Assembly (NCBI GenBank): GCA_900549485.1
Contig: UROG01000002.1
Location: 1-64,000, forward strand
From: an uncultured Eubacteriales bacterium
GTDB taxonomy: Bacteria; Bacillota; Clostridia; Oscillospirales; Oscillospiraceae
Direction of reading: 5' to 3'
Length of the DNA stretch: 64,000 nt
A program made the translations under genes and the position numbers. The first letter of the stretch is position 1. Every line of letters begins with the position of its first letter. The notes beneath the pieces are model-generated. The model had not been told where the DNA came from. It saw only the letters and a list, made by a program, of their open reading frames with translations, and ran no database searches. Positions 17,644 through 26,163 of the stretch are shown here, piece by piece.

Positions 17644-18342
17644 TTAATCGCAGTCGATTATGATACAGGCGGAATCGTCGTCCGGGCGGTTTTCTGCGAT
17701 GTACTCAAGCAGCGCATGGCCGTCCTTGTCTGCGGCAAGTCCCGCTTTCCCCATGCGCTCGCCTCTCCGGAACACGCCGTCCGCGCCGTCGCTCATCATG
17801 ATTATCCTGCCGTATGCCGCCACGCTTCCCGCATACACTCTGATGTGCCGTGCGGCGTCGGGCGAAGTGGTGAGCCATGTCTGGTTAAGGCACAGTCCGT
17901 TTTCCGGCGGACTGAGGCTTCTTGTTTCTCCCCCGCACACTCCCGCCACACGCCCGTCTCCGAGATGCGCCAGCACATATCTGCCGGAAGCGGGATCAAC
18001 GCCCATCGCTATCAGTGTAGAGCCGAACTCAAAAATATCTGCCGAATGTTCTTCCGCCGCACGTTCCAGCCCTGCGCGTATCGTCCTTGCCAGAGCGTAT
18101 TGCAGATCGCAGAAATCCTGCTGCGCACGGCAGACGTCCACTCCGCTCGATTCGATATATTCCGCTGCCGCCGCAAGGCTTATGTACGCGCCCTCCGTGC
18201 AGTATCTTTTTCTGCTCTGCCCGTCTGCAAGACCGTAAAAGCAGAAGCTTTCCGTCTCAATAGTCAGCACTACATCCTCGCAGGAGCATCCTGCGGCGGC
18301 ATGTTCCTTCCCTGCTGACGTCATAACCGTTGATTTAAGCAT
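17644..18342 (-). CDS. PP2C-family protein phosphatase
   Basis: Metal-dependent Ser/Thr protein phosphatase of the PP2C type (232 aa, short). Recognisable motifs in order: YGLADGQSRKRYCTEGA (metal-binding Asp), FGSTLIAMGVD, AHLGDGRVAG, IIMMSDGADGVF (second metal Asp) and a C-terminal DDDSACIIIDCD. The usual DGxGG at the first motif is DGQS here. AAGGAGG gives the start at 18342; the ATG at 18417 is less likely. It is convergent with the kinase-TIR gene and is the obvious candidate to reverse phosphorylation by that kinase. Confidence 0.82.
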   Translation of the reverse strand: MLKSTVMTSAGKEHAAAGCSCEDVVLTIETESFCFYGLADGQSRKRYCTEGAYISLAAAAEYIESSGVDVCRAQQDFCDLQYALARTIRAGLERAAEEHSADIFEFGSTLIAMGVDPASGRYVLAHLGDGRVAGVCGGETRSLSPPENGLCLNQTWLTTSPDAARHIRVYAGSVAAYGRIIMMSDGADGVFRRGERMGKAGLAADKDGHALLEYIAENRPDDDSACIIIDCD

Positions 18343-18390
18343 ATCCGCCTCCTTATCCGATATGACCCGCCTTCCGTTCTCCTTTTGTTT

Positions 18391-18430
18391 AATATACTCT
18401 CTTTTCAGGACACGCATTTTTAGGTTTTGC
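18391..18430 (-). promoter_or_regulatory. Upstream element of the PP2C gene
   Basis: Minus strand: AAAACCTAAAAA (within 18417-18430), 20 nt, TATATT (18391-18396). Same arrangement as upstream of the lipoprotein gene at 11524-11565. Its far end abuts the SDR upstream region. Confidence 0.45.
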
Positions 18431-18481
18431 GTTTTTCATCCCGTCCCCGCGGCACTCCGGCGCGGATATGAGCGCGTACTG

Positions 18482-18511
18482 TTGACAGGCGCGGCCGGAA
18501 AGCGGTATTAT
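18482..18511 (+). promoter_or_regulatory. Promoter of the SDR gene
   Basis: TTGACA (18482-18487), 18-nt spacer, TATTAT (18506-18511), 29 nt upstream of the start codon at 18541. Good housekeeping promoter. Confidence 0.65.
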
Positions 18512-18540
18512 TGGGACAAATATGCGGCAGGAGGAAAATT

Positions 18541-19302
18541 ATGAGGATCGCAGTGATAACCGGCGCGTCTGCCGGAATAGGGAGAGAGTTTGTCTGCGCC
18601 GTTGACAAAGAGGGGCGCTATGACGAAATATGGGTGATTGCAAGAAGAAAGGAGCGCCTTGAGGAGCTTCAGGGCGTGTGCGCTAACCGCATCCGTCCGA
18701 TAACGCTCGATCTGTCGGAGTCTGGGAGCATAGGCGAATACAAAGCCATGCTTGAGGCGGAAAGGCCTGATATCTGCCTGCTGATAAATGCCGCGGGCTG
18801 CGGCGTATTCGGTCCGTTCGCGGAAAACGATCTGGAAAAGCTGCTTGCCAGCGCACGTCTCAACGCACTTGCCCTGACCGGAATGTGCCGCGTGAGCCTG
18901 CCCTATATGCACCCGGGCAGCAACATCATAAACATGGGCTCAAACTCCGCGTGGCAGCCCGTGCCGTATCAGGCGGTATACGGGGCAAGCAAAAGCTATG
19001 TTCTCAGCTTCTCCCGCGCCATCGGCAGGGAGCTGAAAAGCAGCGGCGTTCACGTCATGTGCGTCTGCCCCGGCTGGATAAAGACGGAGTTCCAGAAAAA
19101 TGCACATCACGACGAATATATCCGCTATGTGGACAAATGGTACGGTCCGGACGAAGTGGCGGCGCAGGCGATGAAGGATTTAAAAAAGAAAAAAGCCGTC
19201 TCGATACTCGGTCATCCGGTAAGACGGCAGGTTCGCCTTGTCAAGCTGCTGCCGGTAAATCTCGTCATGGACATCTGGTGCAGGCAGCAGGGCATAAAAT
19301 GA
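18541..19302 (+). CDS. SDR family oxidoreductase
   Basis: Short-chain dehydrogenase/reductase (253 aa), an NAD(P)-dependent cytoplasmic enzyme. The nucleotide-binding TGASAGIG is at residues 7-14, a shortened NAG-type motif appears in LLINAAGCGVFGPF, and the catalytic Ser and YxxxK are in MGSNSAWQPVPYQAVYGASK. Substrate unknown; the C-terminal extension with basic residues (GHPVRRQVRLVKLLPVN) resembles membrane-associated SDRs acting on lipid-like substrates. AGGAGG precedes the ATG at 18541; an upstream ATG at 18511 is less likely. It is the only plus-strand gene between the PP2C gene and the sigE group. Confidence 0.88.
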   Translation: MRIAVITGASAGIGREFVCAVDKEGRYDEIWVIARRKERLEELQGVCANRIRPITLDLSESGSIGEYKAMLEAERPDICLLINAAGCGVFGPFAENDLEKLLASARLNALALTGMCRVSLPYMHPGSNIINMGSNSAWQPVPYQAVYGASKSYVLSFSRAIGRELKSSGVHVMCVCPGWIKTEFQKNAHHDEYIRYVDKWYGPDEVAAQAMKDLKKKKAVSILGHPVRRQVRLVKLLPVNLVMDIWCRQQGIK

Positions 19303-19353
19303 TCACCGCGCCAAAACGGCTCAACGCTCCCGCTTCTTTCCGACGGCAATTTC

Positions 19354-20064
19354 TCATTGAAATTCCGAAAGCCTTTTAAGCGCTGCGGCGGGCTTCATCC
19401 CCCGCTCGCCGGTCATGCGGCACATATGTCCGGTAAATTCGTCCCAGTCAAACCTTTCGCCGGTCTGCTTTTCGGTGAAACGTATACAGGCTATTATATT
19501 CTCCGCCTCTCCGGTAAGCTCAAAAACCGGCGGCGGAGCTTTTTGTTTTTTCGGCGTTTGCTCACGCGGGCAGGATACTATACTGCACGCGCACGCTCTC
19601 GGAAGCTCCTCTCCGTCCCTTCCGAAGATGAACGTCAGCGCGCTCAGACCTGCCGTCCTTACGTTCGGAAAGCCCTGCATTATCATCGCGGCGCGCTCCC
19701 CGTCAACGCATACCGTTTTCCCGCGCTCCGCACCGCTTCCGCCGATGCTCTCATCCGCCGCGAAGACCGCGCCCGCACAGTCAAGGCACCGCTTGAGTCC
19801 GCCGTCTATTTCCTCATGCTTCTCCCGCAGCCGTGCGCCCGAAGCAGAGCCGACAAAGCCGTCCACAAGCGCCGGTACGGAGATAAAGCTTTCGCCGAGC
19901 GCATATTTTTTCAGCCCTCTTACGGTCCGCCGCGGAGAATGCGATAGGAAAGACAGCATCCGCTTCCATGTTTTCAGCCACCATGCAAAATCCTCGAGTG
20001 TGTCGCGCACACCGCGCCGGCGCCGCTGCGCCGCATATTTCATCATTTGTTTTATTCCGCTCAC
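19354..20064 (-). CDS. Unknown protein downstream of sigE
   Basis: 236 aa, no family recognised. The first 55 residues are strongly basic (AAQRRRRGVRDTLEDFAWWLKTWKRM) and contain tryptophans. A middle region has several cysteines (RCLDCAGAV, CACSIVSC) that could bind metal. The last 50 residues (ENIIACIRFTEKQTGERFDWDEFTGHMCRMTGERG) form a separate predicted helical module. Start is a GTG at 20064 with GGAGG immediately upstream; a start at an internal ATG is possible. It follows sigE by 46 bases in the same direction, where many relatives have sigG, so a sporulation role is possible but unproven. Confidence 0.55.
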   Translation of the reverse strand: MSGIKQMMKYAAQRRRRGVRDTLEDFAWWLKTWKRMLSFLSHSPRRTVRGLKKYALGESFISVPALVDGFVGSASGARLREKHEEIDGGLKRCLDCAGAVFAADESIGGSGAERGKTVCVDGERAAMIMQGFPNVRTAGLSALTFIFGRDGEELPRACACSIVSCPREQTPKKQKAPPPVFELTGEAENIIACIRFTEKQTGERFDWDEFTGHMCRMTGERGMKPAAALKRLSEFQ

Positions 20065-20110
20065 CCTCCGCTTCGTCCGGTCAAAAGCCGCTTCTGACCG
20101 GACGTCAGTA

Positions 20111-20833
20111 TCAGACCTGCTGAAGCTTCATCATTTCCTTGCGCAGTCTGTCGATTATCCGCTTTTCAAGGCGGCTGATGTAGCTTTGTGAGATGCCCAT
20201 GATATCCGCCACCTCCTTCTGTGTGTACTCCCGCCCGCCGGGCAGACCGAAGCGCATGAGGATTATGCTCTTTTCCCGCGGCTTGAGCGTTTCTATCGCG
20301 TCCATGAGCATTTTGCGCTCCGCGTCATCCTCCAGAGGCCGCGCTACCTCATCGTCATCCGTGCCGAGGATATCCGACAGCAGAAGCTCGTTCCCGTCCC
20401 AATCGGTATTGAGCGGCTCGTCAAAGCTCACCTCTGTGCGCTGGGAGTTTATCTTTCTCAGATGCATGAGTATCTCGTTTTCAATGCAGCGCGAGGCATA
20501 TGTCGCAAGCTTTATGTTCTTGCCGGAATTGAATGTATTCACCGCTTTTATGAGGCCGATCGTGCCGATGGATATAAGGTCTTCAATATTCACGCCGGTG
20601 TTTTCAAAGCGCTTGGATATGTACACGACAAGCCGGAGGTTATGCTCGATAAGCAGCTTTTTTGCGTACTCATCTCCGTTGTCGAGTCCCTTTATGGCTC
20701 TCTCCTCCTCGTCCTTTTCCAGCGGCGCGGGGAGAGTGTCGCTGCCGCCTATGTAGAAAACCGCCGGCGGTTTTATCCCTAATATTTCAAAAATCTGCTC
20801 TCTTATGAACATGATCTGCGGTCTGCAAAGCAT
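20111..20833 (-). CDS. sigE: Sporulation sigma factor sigma-E
   Basis: Mother-cell sigma factor of sporulation (240 aa). It is made as an inactive pro-protein with an N-terminal pro-sequence that is cleaved after polar septation. VFYIGGSDTLPAPL begins the conserved part; region 2 NLRLVVYISKRFENTG...EDLISIGTIGLIKAVNTF, SFDEPLNTDWDGNELLLSDILGTDDD and the region 4 helix-turn-helix QKEVADIMGISQSYISRLEKRI are very close to known sigma-E. ATGs lie at 20839 and 20833; the second has better spacing from GGGAGG. The neighbour spoIIGA encodes its activating protease. Assignment is secure, start approximate. Confidence 0.96.
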   Translation of the reverse strand: MLCRPQIMFIREQIFEILGIKPPAVFYIGGSDTLPAPLEKDEEERAIKGLDNGDEYAKKLLIEHNLRLVVYISKRFENTGVNIEDLISIGTIGLIKAVNTFNSGKNIKLATYASRCIENEILMHLRKINSQRTEVSFDEPLNTDWDGNELLLSDILGTDDDEVARPLEDDAERKMLMDAIETLKPREKSIILMRFGLPGGREYTQKEVADIMGISQSYISRLEKRIIDRLRKEMMKLQQV

Positions 20834-20920
20834 TGCCATCCCTCCCGGTTTATTTTGATCGCTGTCGGCGCGGCTGCGCCGGGCAAACAGTATTTTCCGG
20901 CTGCGAAGCCCTGAAACGCA

Positions 20921-21718
20921 TCAGATTATCCCTTCAAAGCCGTCGCCCCACACTCTTTCCGACACTGCCGTCAGCAGCTCCTTTTCCTCTCCGCCGACAA
21001 CGACCCTGTCCGCCCTGAACGCGGCCAGCATGCCCTTTGAGCCAACCGCCGTATACGGTATCAGTCTCACGCGGCCGGTAAGCTCCGGCATTTTCGCGGC
21101 GGTCTCCGCAAAAGCCACGGCGTCGTCAAACGGAAGGCTCCCGCTCTCCGGAAAAAGCCCGCTGACCGCATGCGGACAGGCCACCATCACCCGCTCGCCG
21201 GATATGGGGTCCCGAAGCTCGTTGCCGGTATCGTGCATCGCCCTGAATTTCACGCGTTTTCCGCCAAGCTCTATTTCCACGTCGGCAAAGCTTCTTTCAC
21301 ACCGCGCCGCCCGGTATCTGAAAACAAGCGTCAGCAGCGCATAGCAAAGCGCAAAGGACAGTATGAGCGTTCGCATATCAAAGGCGGGACGCCGTCCGGT
21401 AAGCGTTATGCAGTAGACAAAGCCGCCGAACGCCGCCGCCACCGCAAGAAAAGCAAGCGAGCAGCGCAGCAGGGATTTTTCGCCGCCGTAAGCCGCAAGC
21501 GCCATGAACAGGGCGGCGGCGACCTTTATCACCGGCGAGGACAGAAATTCAAGCCCCGGTATGTACACCGCCGCGGAATACGCCGCCCCGATGAGCGCCC
21601 CGGCAAAGTACCTCAGCCTTTTCACCGTTAGCCCGCACACCGCCGCGGTACAGCTCAGCAGCAGGTAATCTATCGCAAGGTTCAGGAGGAACAAGCTGTC
21701 CACATAGATGATTTCCAT
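20921..21718 (-). CDS. spoIIGA: Sigma-E processing peptidase SpoIIGA
   Basis: Membrane aspartyl protease that removes the pro-sequence of sigma-E (265 aa). The N-terminal half has about five hydrophobic segments starting MEIIYVDSLFLLNLAIDYLLL; the cytoplasmic C-terminal half carries the catalytic motif HDTGNELRDP (Asp near 163). It lies 87 bases upstream of sigE, the canonical order. I start at the ATG at 21718 because the family begins this way, although no good ribosome binding site is seen; an ATG at 21775 in frame is the alternative. Confidence 0.92.
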   Translation of the reverse strand: MEIIYVDSLFLLNLAIDYLLLSCTAAVCGLTVKRLRYFAGALIGAAYSAAVYIPGLEFLSSPVIKVAAALFMALAAYGGEKSLLRCSLAFLAVAAAFGGFVYCITLTGRRPAFDMRTLILSFALCYALLTLVFRYRAARCERSFADVEIELGGKRVKFRAMHDTGNELRDPISGERVMVACPHAVSGLFPESGSLPFDDAVAFAETAAKMPELTGRVRLIPYTAVGSKGMLAAFRADRVVVGGEEKELLTAVSERVWGDGFEGII

Positions 21719-21750
21719 GGATGCATTATATGCCGGCGCACGGCGTGAAA

Positions 21751-21760
21751 TTTGTCGGTA
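21751..21760. promoter_or_regulatory. Possible Spo0A box near spoIIGA
   Basis: TTTGTCGGTA, 33 bases upstream of the spoIIGA start, is one or two changes from the Spo0A box core TGTCGAA. spoIIGA-sigE is a Spo0A-controlled operon in known spore formers. A single short match, so weak evidence. Confidence 0.25.
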
Positions 21761-21785
21761 TCGAACCTCCTTCATAAAATATTGA

Positions 21786-21814
21786 TTGTCAAAAAGGCTG
21801 GGCTGTGGTAGAAT
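21786..21814 (+). promoter_or_regulatory. Promoter of the DMT transporter gene
   Basis: TTGTCA (21786-21791), 17-nt spacer, TAGAAT (21809-21814), 35 nt upstream of the start codon at 21850. Confidence 0.65.
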
Positions 21815-21849
21815 AAAATGCTTAAATTTGGTTAGGAGAGTATACTTTT

Positions 21850-22761
21850 ATGTGGTTCATTTTTTCGATAATCGCGCTTTTATGCTGGAGCGGCTCCGAT
21901 CTTTTTTCCAAAATCGGCTGCCGGGACAGTGAGGATAAATACAGTCATCTGAAAATGGTCATGGCGGTCGGCGCCGTTATGGGTCTTCACGCACTGTATC
22001 AGATAATTTTCGGCGGCGTTGAGATAAACGGCGGAATAATCCTTACATATCTGCCCGTTTCCATACTCTACATTCTCTCAATGACGATAGGCTATGTGGG
22101 GCTTCGTTATATCGAGCTTTCCATATCCTCTCCTATATGCAACAGCTCCGGCGCGATCGTCGCCGTGCTGAGCCTTATAACGATGGGCGCCGCCGCAGAG
22201 CTTCCCGCCGCGGCATATGCTGCCGTCGCGGCGGTGTGTCTGGGCGTACTGTTCCTCGGCATCACCGAATCGACCGAGGATGAGGAGCTTCGCGCCGCAC
22301 GTCAGGACGCCTCGAATCACCGCTATGCCAAAAGCTGGCTTGCGCTGGCGCTGCCTGTGGTCTACTGTCTGCTGGACGCGCTTGGCACCTTTGCCGACAG
22401 CATCGTGCTTGAAAAGCTCAACGAGGACAGCGCGAACGCCGCCTATGAGCTGACGTTTCTTGCGGTAGGCATCGTGTGCGCAATATACGTACTCGGCATA
22501 AAGAAGCAGAAGCTTGCCGTGCGGCAGGAGGTGCCGAAGTACACCGGCGCGATCTTTGAGACCGTCGGTCAGTTCTTCTATATCTATGCCCTCGCCGACA
22601 GCCGCCATGTGGCATTTGCCGCGCCTATCATCTCCTCCTACTGCGTGGTGAGCGTACTGTGGAGCAGGCTCTTCCTCAAGGAAAAGCTTTCCCTGAAGCA
22701 CTATCTGTCCATCCTGCTTGTGATTATCGGCGTTGTTATTCTGGGTATACTCGACATATAA
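21850..22761 (+). CDS. EamA/DMT-family transporter
   Basis: Integral membrane protein of 303 aa with about ten hydrophobic segments arranged as two similar halves, the drug/metabolite transporter architecture. It starts MWFIFSIIALLCWSGSDLFSK and ends with LKHYLSILLVIIGVVILGILDI, typical EamA ends. The middle charged loop (ESTEDEELRAARQDASNHRY) separates the repeats. Substrate unknown. AGGAG precedes the ATG and a promoter is visible. It sits directly upstream of pyrH, where rpsB-tsf are usual in Firmicutes. Confidence 0.85.
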   Translation: MWFIFSIIALLCWSGSDLFSKIGCRDSEDKYSHLKMVMAVGAVMGLHALYQIIFGGVEINGGIILTYLPVSILYILSMTIGYVGLRYIELSISSPICNSSGAIVAVLSLITMGAAAELPAAAYAAVAAVCLGVLFLGITESTEDEELRAARQDASNHRYAKSWLALALPVVYCLLDALGTFADSIVLEKLNEDSANAAYELTFLAVGIVCAIYVLGIKKQKLAVRQEVPKYTGAIFETVGQFFYIYALADSRHVAFAAPIISSYCVVSVLWSRLFLKEKLSLKHYLSILLVIIGVVILGILDI

Positions 22762-22842
22762 GCGTCTTTCTGCCCGTGAATGCAGCGTTTCGATTATTCC
22801 CCGCGTTTTTTCCGATCTATACATTGAAAAAGGAGCGAGAAA

Positions 22843-23550
22843 ATGGCTAAATACAGCAGAGTTCTTATAAAAATAAGCGGTGAGGCGCTTGCCGCCGACA
22901 AGCACACCGGCTATGACTTCGACTTTGTGACAAGAGTCTGCGGCGCGGTAAAGAGCTGCGTTGACGGCGGCGTTCAGGTCGGCATCGTCATAGGCGGCGG
23001 CAACTTCTGGCGCGGCGTAAAGGACGGCGCGGGACATATCGAGCGCGTCAGCGCCGACCGCATGGGTATGCTGGCAACAGCCATGAACTGCCTTGCGGTG
23101 TGCGACGTTTTCACCCAGACGGGCGTGAAGGCAAAGGTAATGACTGCCGTTGACATTCAGGGCGTCGGCGAGCGCTACGACACGAAAAAGGCCATAGAGT
23201 ATATGGAAAACGGCACAGTCGTTCTCTTCGGGTGCGGCACCGGCATGCCCTTCTTCTCGACAGATACCGCCGCCGCGCTGAGAGCCGTGGAAGTACGTGC
23301 GGATGCGCTGCTGCTTGCAAAGAATATAGACGGCGTTTATTCCGCCGACCCCAGAAAGGATGCTTCCGCCGTCAAATTCGACGAGATAAGCTATGATGAA
23401 GTCCTTGCCCGCCGTTTGCAGGTCATGGACACCACCGCGACGAGCCTTGCAATGGACAACGCGCTGCCCGTCATCGTCTTCGCCCTTGCCGAGCCGGAGA
23501 ACATAGGCAGAGTCGTCGCCGGTGAGAAGGTCGGCACGACAGTCAGCTGA
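22843..23550 (+). CDS. pyrH: UMP kinase
   Basis: Hexameric UMP kinase (235 aa), phosphorylating UMP to UDP for pyrimidine nucleotide and cell-wall precursor synthesis. VLIKISGEALA near the N-terminus, VIGGGNFWRG, ADRMGMLATAMN and ALLLAKNIDGVYSADP are family signatures of the amino-acid-kinase fold. AAAGGAG precedes the ATG. It begins the pyrH-frr-uppS-dxr string and is followed 71 bases later by frr. Confidence 0.97.
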   Translation: MAKYSRVLIKISGEALAADKHTGYDFDFVTRVCGAVKSCVDGGVQVGIVIGGGNFWRGVKDGAGHIERVSADRMGMLATAMNCLAVCDVFTQTGVKAKVMTAVDIQGVGERYDTKKAIEYMENGTVVLFGCGTGMPFFSTDTAAALRAVEVRADALLLAKNIDGVYSADPRKDASAVKFDEISYDEVLARRLQVMDTTATSLAMDNALPVIVFALAEPENIGRVVAGEKVGTTVS

Positions 23551-23621
23551 TATTTCACATTTGTTCACAAAAAAGAAAGCTTTTTGGATTACAATATAAT
23601 AACTAAACGGAGGTAAGTTCC

Positions 23622-24173
23622 ATGTCTGACTACAAAGAATTTGAAAGCAAGATGAAAAAAACCTGCGAGTCCCTTACGGCGCAGTTTGCGACTATCCGTG
23701 CGGGACGTGCAAACGCCGCCGTTCTCGACCAGATACAGGTAGACTACTACGGCACCCCCACCCCGATAAATCAGGTCGCTTCCATCGCCTCCCCCGACCC
23801 GCGCTCCCTGCTCATCCAGCCTTGGGACGCGTCCATCCTCAAGGGCATTGAAAAGGCTATCATCGCATCCGATCTCGGCATCAACCCCCAGAACGACGGG
23901 CGTATGCTCCGCCTTGTGTTTCCCCCGCTTACGGAGGAGCGCCGCAAGGATCTCGTAAAGCAGACCAAGAAGTACGGCGAAGAGGCAAAGGTCGCTATAC
24001 GCAATATCCGCCGCGATGCGATAGACAAGTTCAAGAAGCAGCAGAAAGTCTCCGAGATCACCGAGGACGATTACAAAATAGCTGAAAAGGACATCCAGAA
24101 GCTCACCGACGACTTTGCAAAGGAGATCGACAAGATCTGCACCGCAAAGGAAAAAGAGCTTACCGAAATCTGA
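23622..24173 (+). CDS. frr: Ribosome recycling factor
   Basis: RRF (183 aa), which with EF-G splits post-termination ribosomes. FATIRAGRANAAVLDQIQVDYYGTPTP at the N-terminus, PWDASILKGIEKAI, NPQNDGRMLRLVFPPLTEERRK and the long C-terminal helix ending KEKELTEI are diagnostic. GGAGG precedes the ATG. Lies in the conserved pyrH-frr pair. Confidence 0.98.
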   Translation: MSDYKEFESKMKKTCESLTAQFATIRAGRANAAVLDQIQVDYYGTPTPINQVASIASPDPRSLLIQPWDASILKGIEKAIIASDLGINPQNDGRMLRLVFPPLTEERRKDLVKQTKKYGEEAKVAIRNIRRDAIDKFKKQQKVSEITEDDYKIAEKDIQKLTDDFAKEIDKICTAKEKELTEI

Positions 24174-24199
24174 TACCGGCTTCCGGCCGGAACCATTGC

Positions 24200-24225
24200 T
24201 TCCCCTGTTTTTTCAGGGGAATTAT
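24200..24225 (+). terminator. Hairpin between frr and uppS
   Basis: TTCCCCTG (24200-24207) pairs with CAGGGGAA (24214-24221) around six T bases; a short AT-rich tract follows. Probable weak terminator or attenuator within the operon. Confidence 0.5.
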
Positions 24226-24251
24226 TATGAAATTCCAAAGGAGGCAATGCC

Positions 24252-24983
24252 ATGCCAGAAACAGCAAAGCCGTGGGACAGCGCACGTCTGCCCCGGCATA
24301 TTGCAATAATTCTCGACGGGAACGGCCGCTGGGCAAAGAAACGCGGTCTGCCCAGAACCGCCGGTCATGCCGTGGGCGCGGAAAATTTCCGCAAAATAGC
24401 GACCTACTGCAAGAATATCGGCATTGATTATCTGACGGTCTACGCTTTTTCCACCGAAAACTGGAAGCGTCCTCCCGAAGAGGTCAAAACCATAATGAAG
24501 CTTCTGGACAAATATCTTCATGAGGCTATCGACACGATGGAGCGCGATCACATAAAAATGAGGGTTCTTGGCGACGTGTCCGGCCTTTCGCCTGAGCTTC
24601 AGTCACTTGTGCACAAAACCGACGTAATTTCCACTCATTATGACGGTTTTCAGGCAAATATATGTCTCAACTACGGCGGCAGAGACGAAATCGTCCATGC
24701 CGCAAGGCGCTACGCCGAGGATCTTGCCTTGGGCAGTGCGCCCCAGCTTGACGAGGAGAGCTTCGGCAATTATATGTACTCCGCCGGTATTCCCGACCCC
24801 GATCTGCTTATAAGGCCGGGCGGGGAAAAGCGCATTTCCAATTTTCTCCTGTGGCAGTGTGCATATTCCGAGTTCTATTTCACCGATGTTCTGTGGCCTG
24901 ACTTTTCCACAGACGAGCTTGACAAGGCAATTGTCGAGTATCAGAGCCGGGACAGACGTTTCGGCGGCGTAAAGGTCAAATAA
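24252..24983 (+). CDS. uppS: Isoprenyl (undecaprenyl diphosphate) synthase
   Basis: Cis-prenyltransferase (243 aa) making undecaprenyl diphosphate, the lipid carrier for peptidoglycan. HIAIILDGNGRWAKKRGLPR carries the catalytic Asp; YAFSTENWKRP, LNYGGRDEI and the C-terminal DLLIRPGGEKRISNFLLWQCAYSE block are signatures. AAGGAGG precedes the ATG. It is followed after only 25 bases by dxr; the cdsA gene common between the two is absent. Confidence 0.97.
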   Translation: MPETAKPWDSARLPRHIAIILDGNGRWAKKRGLPRTAGHAVGAENFRKIATYCKNIGIDYLTVYAFSTENWKRPPEEVKTIMKLLDKYLHEAIDTMERDHIKMRVLGDVSGLSPELQSLVHKTDVISTHYDGFQANICLNYGGRDEIVHAARRYAEDLALGSAPQLDEESFGNYMYSAGIPDPDLLIRPGGEKRISNFLLWQCAYSEFYFTDVLWPDFSTDELDKAIVEYQSRDRRFGGVKVK

Positions 24984-25008
24984 TTTTCTGAAATTCGGAG
25001 AAGACTAA

Positions 25009-26163
25009 ATGGTAAAATCAATATCAATTCTCGGCAGCACCGGCTCTGTCGGCAGGCAGACCGCTGCGGTGGCCGAGCACATTGGTATGCCCGTCGCGGC
25101 GCTGACCGCTCAGTCAAGCATAAAGCTGCTTGAAGAGCAGGCGCGGCGGCTGCATCCCAAATTTGTGGCGGTATATGATGAAGAATCTGCTAAGTTATTC
25201 AAAATAGCGGTTGCGGATACGGATATCAGAGTAGGCTCAGGTATGGATGGTCTCATCGAGGCCGCCGTCACGGAAGAATCCGACTGCGTCGTGACCGGTG
25301 TTTCCGGCTCGATCGGTCTTAAACCCACGCTTGCGGCAATAGACGCAAAAAAGCGCATTGCCCTTGCGAACAAGGAAACGCTCGTATGCGCGGGCGAAAT
25401 AGTCATGAAGCGCGCCGCGGAAAAGGGCGCGGAGATAGTTCCGGTAGATTCGGAACATTCGGCAATTTTTCAGTGTCTTATCGGCAGAAAGGCCGGAGAG
25501 CTGAAGAAAATCCTGCTCACGGGCAGCGGCGGCCCGTTCAGGGGTAAAAAGAGAGCGGAGCTTGAAGACATCACCCCCGAGATCGCCGTGAAGCACCCCA
25601 ATTGGAACATGGGCGCGAAAATATCCGTTGACAGCTCGACAATGATGAACAAGGGTCTTGAATTTATCGAGGCAATGCACCTGTTCGGCGTAACGCCGGA
25701 TGACATTCAGGTGGTAGTACATCCCCAGAGCGTCATACACTCTATGGTAGAGCTTGTTGACGGCACGGTCATAGCCCAGATGGGAGTTCCCGACATGGGG
25801 CTTCCTATTCAGTTTGCACTTACATATCCGGAGAGAATGGACTCCACGTTCAAGCGCATGGATTTCTGGCACATGAAAGACATGACATTTGAAGCTCCGG
25901 ATCTTGAAAATACACCCTGCCTGAAGCTTGCAATGGACGCCGCCCGCACAGGCGGCACCGCGCCGTGCATAATGAGCGCGGCAAACGAGGTCGCGGTCCA
26001 CGCGTTTCTTGACCGCAGGCTCGGCTACAACCGCATTTATGACGCCGCCGCAGGCGCAATTGAGGCCGTAGGCGTCGTACAGCACCCCGACCTTGAAACG
26101 ATAATCGGGGCGGACGCCGCCGCAAGACGGTACGTCAGAGAAACTTTTTTGGGCGAGGCATAA
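25009..26163 (+). CDS. dxr: 1-deoxy-D-xylulose 5-phosphate reductoisomerase
   Basis: Second enzyme of the MEP isoprenoid pathway (384 aa), NADPH- and metal-dependent. The nucleotide-binding LGSTGSVGRQT is at the N-terminus; ANKETLVCAGE, VDSEHSAIFQCL, LTGSGGPFRG, HPNWNMGAKISVDSSTMMNKGLE and the C-terminal MSAANEVAV are canonical. It supplies precursor for uppS next to it and for ispG downstream. GGAG precedes the ATG. A repeat-rich spacer follows. Confidence 0.97.
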   Translation: MVKSISILGSTGSVGRQTAAVAEHIGMPVAALTAQSSIKLLEEQARRLHPKFVAVYDEESAKLFKIAVADTDIRVGSGMDGLIEAAVTEESDCVVTGVSGSIGLKPTLAAIDAKKRIALANKETLVCAGEIVMKRAAEKGAEIVPVDSEHSAIFQCLIGRKAGELKKILLTGSGGPFRGKKRAELEDITPEIAVKHPNWNMGAKISVDSSTMMNKGLEFIEAMHLFGVTPDDIQVVVHPQSVIHSMVELVDGTVIAQMGVPDMGLPIQFALTYPERMDSTFKRMDFWHMKDMTFEAPDLENTPCLKLAMDAARTGGTAPCIMSAANEVAVHAFLDRRLGYNRIYDAAAGAIEAVGVVQHPDLETIIGADAAARRYVRETFLGEA

